43,575 nt of DNA, taken from Desulfobulbus elongatus DSM 2908. Lineage in GTDB: Bacteria > Desulfobacterota > Desulfobulbia > Desulfobulbales > Desulfobulbaceae. How positions within the stretch are numbered: position 1 is the stretch's first letter; each line of letters begins with the position of its first letter. A program made the position numbers and the translations under genes. The DNA lies in contig NZ_JHZB01000032.1 in NCBI RefSeq assembly GCF_000621145.1, positions 1 through 43,575 on the forward strand, read 5' to 3'. The notes beneath the pieces were generated by a model. That model had not been told where the DNA came from, did not search any database, and saw nothing but the letters and a program-made list of their open reading frames with translations. Below are positions 18,057-40,321 of this stretch, in pieces.

Positions 18057-18752
18057 ATGGAGTCCATGCTGAACGCCGTCCTGGAGGCGACATTCGTTTC
18101 AAAATGCGTTCTTGCCTTTTTGCTCTTCATGTCCGTGATGAGCTGGGCATACATGGGCGGCAAGTGGGTCACCCTGCTTTCCGCCCAGAAACGCACGGGC
18201 AGGGGGCTGGCCGCCTTTGACAGCGCCGGGTCGCTGAACGCCGCCCTCACCGGGCTGGAAAGGGATACGGCCTCCCCCCTGTTCGGCATCACCCGCCGGG
18301 CGGTGCGGGAGTTCAACCGCATCAACACGACCGGCGACGCGGAAAAACTGCTCAACGACAATGTGCGCCGGGCGCTGCATTTCGGCATCGCCGAGGAGAT
18401 GGCCCGTTTGAAATCCTCGCTCGCCCTCCTGGCGACCACCGCCAACACCGCCCCTTTCATCGGGCTGTTCGGCACGGTCTGGGGCATCATGCATTCCTTC
18501 CAAGCCATCGCCCAGATGAAAAACGTGTCGCTGGCCACCGTGGCGCCGGGCATCGCCGAGGCCCTCATCGCCACCGCGGTGGGACTGTTCGTCGCCATTC
18601 CCGCCACCTGCGGCTACAATATTTTTCGTTCCAAGCTGACCTCCATCGAAGGAGTGTGCATCACCTATGCCGGGCAGTTGCTCAACCGCATGCAGCACGA
18701 GGTCGCGGTACACGAGGCCGGGCTTTCTTTTGCAGGAGAACGGCAGCCGTGA
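18057..18752 (+). CDS. exbB: ExbB/TolQ-type proton channel subunit
   Basis: The protein has 231 residues with three membrane segments: one near 9-32, one near 125-150 (TAPFIGLFGTVWGIMHSF) and one near 165-190 (TVAPGIAEALIATAVGLFVAIPA). The second and third carry the conserved small and Thr residues that line the proton path in the MotA/TolQ/ExbB family. With ExbD it energises TonB. The start ATG GAG TCC follows GGAGGGGTAGGGAAG. The overlap with exbD and tonB shows that this is a dedicated energising unit for the receptor. Confidence 0.92.
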   Translation: MESMLNAVLEATFVSKCVLAFLLFMSVMSWAYMGGKWVTLLSAQKRTGRGLAAFDSAGSLNAALTGLERDTASPLFGITRRAVREFNRINTTGDAEKLLNDNVRRALHFGIAEEMARLKSSLALLATTANTAPFIGLFGTVWGIMHSFQAIAQMKNVSLATVAPGIAEALIATAVGLFVAIPATCGYNIFRSKLTSIEGVCITYAGQLLNRMQHEVAVHEAGLSFAGERQP

Positions 18753-19267
18753 CCACCACCTCCGATCGCGACGATTTTGTCGCCGATATCAACGTGACGC
18801 CGTTTGTCGATGTCATGCTGGTGCTGCTCATCATCTTCATGGTGACGGCCCCGATGATGACCGAAGGGCTGGATGTGCAGTTGCCCAAGGTGGAACACTC
18901 CGAAACGCTGCCCACGGACGACGATCACGTCATCCTGACCGTCAAGGAGAACGGCGCGCTTTTCCTGGACACGTACGAGGTGGCGCCCGCGGACCTGGTT
19001 GCCGTGTTGACGACGAATGTCCGCAATCCCGGCCGGCAGCTTTTTATCCGGGCCGATACCAAGGTCAACTATGGCGTGGTGATGGAGGTGATGGGCACGA
19101 TCCGCGGCGCGGGCATCACGAATGTGGGATTGGTCACCGTCTCCACTCCGGCGCGGGGTGGCGCGAAACCGGATGCCGGCAGCAGCGACGACGCCGGAGC
19201 CGGCGGTGCCGCCGGGACGGGCACTTCGTCGGTTTTCAACGATGTTGCAACACGACCACAGGGATAG
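18749..19267 (+). CDS. exbD: ExbD/TolR-type subunit
   Basis: A GTG start at 18749 overlaps the exbB stop (GTGA) and has AGGAGAACG upstream; it gives 172 residues. The sequence DINVTPFVDVMLVLLIIFMV is the diagnostic N-terminal membrane helix with the essential Asp (residue 21). The periplasmic domain follows (FIRADTKVNYGVVMEVM). The C-terminal ~35 residues are a Gly/Ala/Asp-rich extension beyond the usual end of ExbD and overlap the tonB start by 26 bases. An earlier in-frame ATG at 18656 would place unrelated residues ahead of the helix and is rejected. Confidence 0.92.
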   Translation: MTTTSDRDDFVADINVTPFVDVMLVLLIIFMVTAPMMTEGLDVQLPKVEHSETLPTDDDHVILTVKENGALFLDTYEVAPADLVAVLTTNVRNPGRQLFIRADTKVNYGVVMEVMGTIRGAGITNVGLVTVSTPARGGAKPDAGSSDDAGAGGAAGTGTSSVFNDVATRPQG

Positions 19268-19988
19268 GGCGTTGGTTGTTCGGCGCCTGCTGTTCCTGCT
19301 TTTTTCCTTCTGCGTGCATGGAACCGCCGTGGGAGCGCTTTTTTTCTTCGCAGGCCACGAAACCGTGATGGAAGAGCAGGTGTACCGCGTTGTCCTGGCG
19401 GAACTGGCTCCCCCTGAGACGCCCGTTGCCGAGCCGGTGGAACAACCACCTCCACCTCCACCTCCACCCGTTCCGCCGAAGCCGGAGTCCGCTCCGCCGG
19501 CACCAGCACCCGAGCCGAAAGCGGTTGAGCAGCCGAAGAGCAAGAAGATCAGCGTCAAAAAGAAAAACGATGCGCCCAAGGCCGAACGGCCGCAACCCGT
19601 CCCGCCGGCACCGCAACCCGCTCCTGCGGCGCCGCAACCTCCGGCCCCGACGCACCAACACATGGGGCCGCAACCCCAGCAGGTGGGTGCGTTGGCGGCC
19701 TACAGATCGGATCATGTGGACCAGCGTCCCTCGATCGCCCGCCGGGTGGAGCCGGAATACCCTGTCAAGGCCAAGCGGATGGAGGTCGAGGGCGAAGTCA
19801 TGATCCAGTTGGTCGTGGACAAGGCGGGACATCCGCAGGTCTGTTCCGTTCTTTCCGCCGTGCCGGCGGGGTATTTCGAGGACGCAGCCCTTGCCGCCGC
19901 GGCCAGGATGCGGTTCATTCCCGGCAAGATACAAGGGCAGCCGGTGAACACCATGATCGTTTTGCCCTTCACCTTCCGTTTGCGATGA
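19242..19988 (+). CDS. tonB: TonB energy-transducing protein
   Basis: The ATG at 19242 gives 248 residues: an N-terminal membrane anchor (~14-36) and a Pro-rich spacer rich in EQPPPPPP and PKPESAPPAP followed by Lys-rich blocks, meant to span the periplasm. A C-terminal TonB domain (~170-248) carries EPEYPVKAKRMEVEG and FIPGKIQGQPV. It transmits the ExbB-ExbD motion to the receptor plug. The spacer is encoded partly by a CCACCT-type hexamer repeat around 19446-19470. No further gene follows in this operon; a 152-base gap separates it from the biosynthetic genes. Confidence 0.92.
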   Translation: MLQHDHRDRALVVRRLLFLLFSFCVHGTAVGALFFFAGHETVMEEQVYRVVLAELAPPETPVAEPVEQPPPPPPPPVPPKPESAPPAPAPEPKAVEQPKSKKISVKKKNDAPKAERPQPVPPAPQPAPAAPQPPAPTHQHMGPQPQQVGALAAYRSDHVDQRPSIARRVEPEYPVKAKRMEVEGEVMIQLVVDKAGHPQVCSVLSAVPAGYFEDAALAAAARMRFIPGKIQGQPVNTMIVLPFTFRLR

Positions 19989-20140
19989 GGGGCGGGTGGT
20001 GTGCTGCAACGGATCGGGTCTGCCGCTTTGGCTCCGTTTTCCTACGCCGTGACAAACGTGGAAACCTCGGCAATTCGGGTGGCTGTACTGTCCCGGCAAA
20101 AATTTTTTTGATCTCTAAAATTAGACAGAACTAATTCATT
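19989..20140 (+). promoter_or_regulatory. Promoter/operator region of the biosynthetic operon
   Basis: The gap ends in an AT-rich stretch quite unlike the surroundings. An inverted repeat AATTAG-N6-CTAATT occupies 20119-20136 and ends only four bases before the ATG of the ligase gene. No Shine-Dalgarno sequence is present between the repeat and the ATG. The arrangement suggests a repressor site over the promoter and start, or a leaderless transcript. The likely controller would be a metal-responsive repressor, but the repeat matches no consensus I can name with confidence. Confidence 0.5.
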
Positions 20141-21748
20141 ATGTCTGACCAAATTAAAGAGTGGCACCAACAGGCGGCAAAGCGGTATCGGGAAAAAGGC
20201 TACTGGCAGCCGTTGCATCTCGGTGAACAGTTGCGGCAATGGACGCAGCGCCACGGCGACCGGATCGCCCTTGTCGAGGGGGAGCAGCGCTTCTCCTACA
20301 ACGAACTGGACCAGCGCGTCGATGCGATGGCCGCCGGGCTGCATCGCCTGGGATTGCGGTGCGGCGACCGGGTATTGCTGCAACTGCCCAACAGCGTGGC
20401 TTTTGTCGTCACCGCCTTTGCGCTGTTCCGGCTCGGCGTCATCCCGGTGATGATGATGATGGCGAACCGCGAGAAGGACATCGATGCCTTCTGTGCGCTG
20501 GCCGAGCCGGTCGCCTATATTACCACGGCAACATTCTTGGGCTTTCATCATCGTTCCCTGGCGGAAAAGGCCCAGAAGCGGCACGCCTGCCTGCGATATG
20601 TCCTGATCGACGGCACCTGCACCGATGACCGGGGCGTTCCCCGTCAGGTCAGCTGCACGGACAGGGCCTTTGCCGCCGATGCGCAGCCGGACGCCACGGA
20701 CACGGCCGTACTCCTGCTGTCCGGCGGCACGACGGGAACGTCGAAGCTCATTCCGCGCACCCACGCGGATTACGCCTTCAATGCCCGCGCCTCGGCACAA
20801 CTCTGCGGCTTCGATGCCGAGACCGTCTATTTGGCGGCGCTCCCCGTCGCCCACAATTTCCCCCTGGCCTGTCCGGGCGTCATCGGTACCTTTTCCGCCG
20901 GCGGGACAGTGGTGCTGGCGCGATCGCCGGCCTACGAAGAGGCCTTTCCCCTGATCGAGCGGGAACGGGTGACCCATACCGCCCTGGTGCCCCCTCTGGT
21001 CACGCTCTGGCTGAACGCCTGTGAATGGGAACGACCCGATCTGTCTTCCCTGGCGCTTCTCCAGGTGGGCGGTTCCGCCCTGGACCCCAAACTGGCGGCC
21101 CGCGTCCGGCCGACGCTCGGCTGCCGGTTGCAACAGGTGTTCGGCATGGCCGAAGGCCTGCTCTGCTATACCCGGCTGGACGACCCGGAGGAGGTCATCC
21201 TCCACACCCAGGGCCGGCCGCTCTGCATCGATGACGAGGTCCGCCTCGTCGACGGAAACGGCCGGGATGTCCCGGCCGGCGAGGCGGGCGAACTCCTGGT
21301 GCGCGGTCCCTACACGATCCGGGGCTATTACCGCGCCGAGGAGCAGAACCGGGCGTCCTTCACCGAGGAGGGCTATTACCGCTCCGGCGACTGGGTACGC
21401 CTCACCCCCGAGGGCAATTTCGTCGTCGAGGGCCGGATCAAGGACATCATCAACCGGGCCGGGGAAAAGATAGCCGCGCCGGAGATCGAGACCCTGCTCA
21501 AGGCGCATCCCGATATCCAGGATGCCGCCCTGGTGCCGCTCCCGGACGAGCACCTGGGCGAGCGCAGTTGCGTTTTTGTGATGACGGCCGGCGCCACCCT
21601 GGACCTGCCGGCTGTCCGTTCCTTTTTGCTGGCGCGGGGAGTTGCCCGCCACAAGGTTCCGGATCAGTTGGAGATCATCGATTTTTGGCCACTGACCGGC
21701 GCGGGCAAGATCGACAAGCGAAAGCTCGTTGCCATGGCGGCGGGCTGA
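20141..21748 (+). CDS. Salicyl-AMP ligase (YbtE/PchD type)
   Basis: This 535-residue stand-alone adenylation enzyme activates an aryl acid with ATP and loads it on the aryl carrier of the NRPS. Visible motifs are the P-loop LLSGGTTGTSKLIPRTH, GRIKDIINRAGEKIAAPEIE and the catalytic Lys523 in GAGKIDK. In the aryl pocket, Asn239 (AHNF) corresponds to DhbE Asn235. Cys244 and Leu341 stand where 2,3-dihydroxybenzoate enzymes have Ser240 and Val337; Cys and Leu are the salicylate-type residues known from YbtE and PchD. The salicylate synthase gene next door agrees. The N-terminus (RYREKGYWQ) is typical of the family, supporting ATG 20141 although it lacks a ribosome site. Confidence 0.93.
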   Translation: MSDQIKEWHQQAAKRYREKGYWQPLHLGEQLRQWTQRHGDRIALVEGEQRFSYNELDQRVDAMAAGLHRLGLRCGDRVLLQLPNSVAFVVTAFALFRLGVIPVMMMMANREKDIDAFCALAEPVAYITTATFLGFHHRSLAEKAQKRHACLRYVLIDGTCTDDRGVPRQVSCTDRAFAADAQPDATDTAVLLLSGGTTGTSKLIPRTHADYAFNARASAQLCGFDAETVYLAALPVAHNFPLACPGVIGTFSAGGTVVLARSPAYEEAFPLIERERVTHTALVPPLVTLWLNACEWERPDLSSLALLQVGGSALDPKLAARVRPTLGCRLQQVFGMAEGLLCYTRLDDPEEVILHTQGRPLCIDDEVRLVDGNGRDVPAGEAGELLVRGPYTIRGYYRAEEQNRASFTEEGYYRSGDWVRLTPEGNFVVEGRIKDIINRAGEKIAAPEIETLLKAHPDIQDAALVPLPDEHLGERSCVFVMTAGATLDLPAVRSFLLARGVARHKVPDQLEIIDFWPLTGAGKIDKRKLVAMAAG

Positions 21749-21792
21749 CCGGCGAACCGATGCAATCCGGACATGATGAGGGGGAGGCTGCA

Positions 21793-23178
21793 ATGAAAAA
21801 TGTCATGAACTGTCTGCAACTGCCGTTGTGCGAAAAAAAGATTCCGTTTCAGGGTGATCCCCTGCTCTGTGCCGCATTGTTCGCCGATTCCGGACTGGCG
21901 GATGAATACCTCGTCTACGAGAAGGGCGGGGAATGGTTTCTCGGCTTTGGCGTTGCCGCCCTGCTGCGGTTCAACGCGGAGACGACCACCTTGCAGGCCG
22001 GAGGACAGTCTTTTTCCTGGAAAAGCGGTCCTGCCGCGGATTCCGTCCACCAGGCCTTGCAGTTCCTGCCGATGGAAAAATGGCGGGCATACGGCATCGC
22101 CCATTTCGAACTGGCGCGCCATACCTATCGGCTGGCGCCCGCCACGCCCGCGCAGGATCTGCTGCACCTGTTCGTGCCGGCCTTTGAAGTGCATCTCCAG
22201 GACAACTGGGCAACCTTGCGGGCGATGGATGGCGTCCCCTTTCTCCAGCTCGCCACGTTGTTTCAGGATATTCAGCAGGAGATCCTGCGGGAATCCGGAC
22301 GAGCGCAACGGCTGGCACACCTTGAGGAACGCATCCGCGACCGCCGGCTCGCCGTCCCGGATATGCGGACCTGCAATACCGGGGCGTATGGCCGGGCCGT
22401 GACCGAGGCGGTGCGGGAAATAGCCGCCCGGCGCTACAAGAAGGTCATCCTTTCCCGCTCCATCCCGCTGCCCCGACCCATCGACATGGTGGCCACCTAT
22501 GTGGCCGGGCGGCGGGCGAACACGCCGGCCCGTTCCTATTTGCTCAAATTGGACGGCCTGGAGGCCTGCGGCTTCAGCCCGGAAACGGTGCTCGAGGCCG
22601 ATGCGGACGGCTGGGTGAGCACCCGTCCCCTGGCCGGCACCCGTGCCCTCGGCGACAGCCAGGAGGAAGAACGCCGCCTGCGCGACGACTTGCTCAACGA
22701 TACCAAGGAAGTTCACGAGCACGCGGTTTCCGTGCAACTGGCCTTTGCCGAGCTGGGCGGGGTCTGCCGGCAGGGGTCGGTCTGCGTCAATGACTTCATG
22801 TCGGTCTCGCGGCGGAATTCCGTGCAGCACCTGGCCTCGCGCCTCAAGGGACACCTGCGCAACGGCTACAGTGCCTGGCATGCCTTCGACGCCCTTTTCC
22901 CTGCGGTCACGGCCACCGGCATTCCCAAGAAGGAATCCATCGAAGCGATCGCCCGCATGGAACCCGGCCCTCGCGGCCTGTACGCCGGCTGCGTCATGCT
23001 GGCCGACCATACCGGCGCCCTCGACGCGGCCCTCGTGCTGCGCAGCGTCTACCAACAAGGGAACCGGGCCTGGATGCAGGTGGGCGCGGGCATTGTCGAG
23101 AAGTCCACCCCTGAGCGGGAAATAGAGGAAACCTGCGAAAAGATCAGCAGCGTTTCCCGCTACCTGGTGCATGCATGA
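21793..23178 (+). CDS. Salicylate synthase (Irp9/YbtS/MbtI type)
   Basis: The protein converts chorismate to salicylate plus pyruvate through isochorismate. The C-terminal chorismate-binding domain shows YKKVILSR with the base Lys217, RPLAGTRALG, a Glu-rich LLNDTKEVHEHAVSV, and Mg-binding glutamates in REIEETCEKI near 443-449. Length is 461 residues, slightly above Irp9 (~434). ATG 21793 has GGGGAGG ahead; an earlier in-frame ATG at 21760 would add 11 residues. It starts 45 bases after the ligase gene and ends in a four-base overlap (ATGA) with the next gene. A lone isochorismate synthase is less likely because no partner lyase gene is present. Confidence 0.92.
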   Translation: MKNVMNCLQLPLCEKKIPFQGDPLLCAALFADSGLADEYLVYEKGGEWFLGFGVAALLRFNAETTTLQAGGQSFSWKSGPAADSVHQALQFLPMEKWRAYGIAHFELARHTYRLAPATPAQDLLHLFVPAFEVHLQDNWATLRAMDGVPFLQLATLFQDIQQEILRESGRAQRLAHLEERIRDRRLAVPDMRTCNTGAYGRAVTEAVREIAARRYKKVILSRSIPLPRPIDMVATYVAGRRANTPARSYLLKLDGLEACGFSPETVLEADADGWVSTRPLAGTRALGDSQEEERRLRDDLLNDTKEVHEHAVSVQLAFAELGGVCRQGSVCVNDFMSVSRRNSVQHLASRLKGHLRNGYSAWHAFDALFPAVTATGIPKKESIEAIARMEPGPRGLYAGCVMLADHTGALDAALVLRSVYQQGNRAWMQVGAGIVEKSTPEREIEETCEKISSVSRYLVHA

Positions 23179-23861
23179 CGGGAAGCCATGGGCACAACGG
23201 ATCATCAAAGAACGGGTCACGGAGCAAAGCGGTGAACATTCTCGTTATCGGGGCCAGTCGCGGCATAGGCGCGCGGGTGGTGGAACAGGCCTTGGCCGGG
23301 GGGCACCGCGTCACGGCGCTGGTCCGCGATCCGGCCGCCATGAAACGCACGGACGCCCAGTTGGATGTGGTGCGGGGCGACATCCGCGACGAGGGAGCGG
23401 TGGACGGGGTCATGGCCGGACAGGATGCGGTCGGGCTCGCCATAGGCTGCGTCCCGAGTTGCGCGGCCATATCCCTGTTTTCGACGGGCACGGCCCATGT
23501 CCTTGCCGCCATGCAGCGGCACGGCGTCAGAAAACTGGTGTGCGTCACCGGTATCGGCGCCGGGGACAGCCGGGGGCACGGCGGTTTTTTGTACGACGCG
23601 ATCATCCGGCCCGTGCTGCTGCGCACCATGTACGACGACAAGGACCGGCAGGAGCGCGCCATCCGCGCGTCCGACCGCGATTGGGTGATCGCGCGGCCGG
23701 GATTTCTGACCAACGGCCCGCTGACCGGTATCTACAAGGTGGTGACCGACCTCGCCGGGGTCAGGGCCGGCAGGGTCTCCCGGGCGGACGTCGCCCATTT
23801 CATGCTGGACCAGATGCGGACCATGAGCTGCCGGCACCTGACTCCACTCATAACGAACTGA
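23175..23861 (+). CDS. NmrA-like NAD(P)-binding protein (SDR superfamily)
   Basis: The 228-residue protein carries an N-terminal Rossmann motif, ILVIGASRGIGARVV, then ALVRDPAA, VVRGDI and a KLVCVTGIG strand, as in NAD(P)H-binding PF13460 proteins. The ATG lies in the ATGA overlap with the synthase stop. A GTG at 23232, just before the first strand, would give a more typical family N-terminus, and the first 19 residues look like added linker. The family includes reductases and redox sensors. It occupies the place where yersiniabactin and pyochelin loci have a thiazolinyl imide reductase (YbtU/PchG), but it is not related to that Gfo/Idh family. Function is unknown; reduction of a pathway intermediate is speculative. 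Confidence 0.8.
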   Translation: MTGSHGHNGSSKNGSRSKAVNILVIGASRGIGARVVEQALAGGHRVTALVRDPAAMKRTDAQLDVVRGDIRDEGAVDGVMAGQDAVGLAIGCVPSCAAISLFSTGTAHVLAAMQRHGVRKLVCVTGIGAGDSRGHGGFLYDAIIRPVLLRTMYDDKDRQERAIRASDRDWVIARPGFLTNGPLTGIYKVVTDLAGVRAGRVSRADVAHFMLDQMRTMSCRHLTPLITN

Positions 23862-23974
23862 TTGTTGGCCGAACGCATCGCGAAGACGTTCGCCCGATTG
23901 CCAGGAGCGACAGATCTCGCGCCCCATGCGCAAAGCCGCTGCCATCCCTTCATTTGACCAAAAGGGGGACTCCC

Positions 23975-39520
<15,546 letters not shown>

Positions 39521-39545
39521 TTCTTTACCGATAGGAGATACGCGC

Positions 39546-40283
39546 ATGGCACCAGCGGAAATGCCGACCAAAAAGGACTCGTACAAAAACTACACAAAGG
39601 TGGCGGAATTCTATCCCCTGAGCGTCCGGGGATTCACGCAGAGCGAACAGATGTTCCGGCAGGAACTCAGCCGGTTCTCCGCGATCACCCATCCTGTTCT
39701 CGACATCGGTTCCGGGACCGGAAGAACGGTCCTGGCCATCGCCGAATCGCTGCCCGAGGTCGAAATCATCGCGGTCGAACCCTCCACAACCATGCGGGCG
39801 GTGCTGATGCATCGGGTCATGCAGGACGAGGATCTGCGCAGACGGGTCACCATCTTCAGCGACCCGATCCAGGCCGTGCCGTTGCCGGAAAAACTGGGCG
39901 CAATCGTGGCGTACGGCGTGCTCGGCCATTTCGACCGGCCGGAACGGCAGCATCTCTGGCGGCAACTGATGCCGAAACTGGCGGCGGGCGCCCCTGTGTT
40001 CGTTGAACTGCTTCCCATCGGCAAACCCGTGGATTTCGAGCAAAAACTGGTGCAGGGCGAGCAGATCGGCCGGCGCAGCTACGAGGCCGTGTTTTCCGGC
40101 AAGGCCGAGAAGGGGGATCTTCTGCGCATCAAGGCCCGATGGCAGATAAGCGGCGGCGGCGCCCCGCCGTGCGTGATCGAGAACACCAATTTCTGGCACG
40201 CCTTCAGCCTGGAGGACCTGGCGCAGGAAACGGGCCTGCAACTCAAACGCCTGACGCCGGAATCCGGCATCCTGTTTTCCTGA
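39546..40283 (+). CDS. Class I SAM-dependent methyltransferase
   Basis: The 245-residue protein has the SAM motif VLDIGSGTGRTVLAIAE near 52-68 and an acidic motif IIAVEPSTTMRA that follows at the expected spacing. A stretch AYGVLGHFDRPERQHLWRQLMPKLAAG is typical of the Methyltransf_11/25 group. ATG 39546 has TAGGAG nine bases upstream, and the gene lies 25 bases after the NRPS stop, so it is cotranscribed. The substrate is unknown. A phenol, nitrogen, sulfur or terminal carboxylate of the tetra-thiazoline chain is possible; methyl-ester formation at release is worth considering because no thioesterase is present. Confidence 0.85.
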   Translation: MAPAEMPTKKDSYKNYTKVAEFYPLSVRGFTQSEQMFRQELSRFSAITHPVLDIGSGTGRTVLAIAESLPEVEIIAVEPSTTMRAVLMHRVMQDEDLRRRVTIFSDPIQAVPLPEKLGAIVAYGVLGHFDRPERQHLWRQLMPKLAAGAPVFVELLPIGKPVDFEQKLVQGEQIGRRSYEAVFSGKAEKGDLLRIKARWQISGGGAPPCVIENTNFWHAFSLEDLAQETGLQLKRLTPESGILFS

Positions 40284-40321
40284 AACCGTTCCGAATGGTC
40301 TGAGGCGCCACTCTTTTTCAA

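Noticed and set aside
19440-19475. CCACCT-type hexamer repeat as a phase-variable tract
   Set aside because: It encodes the proline spacer of TonB in multiples of three, so length changes would not shift the frame.
311-20140. Classical Fur boxes ahead of the operons
   Set aside because: No stretch comes near GATAATGATAATCATTATC; only short AT-rich palindromes were found.
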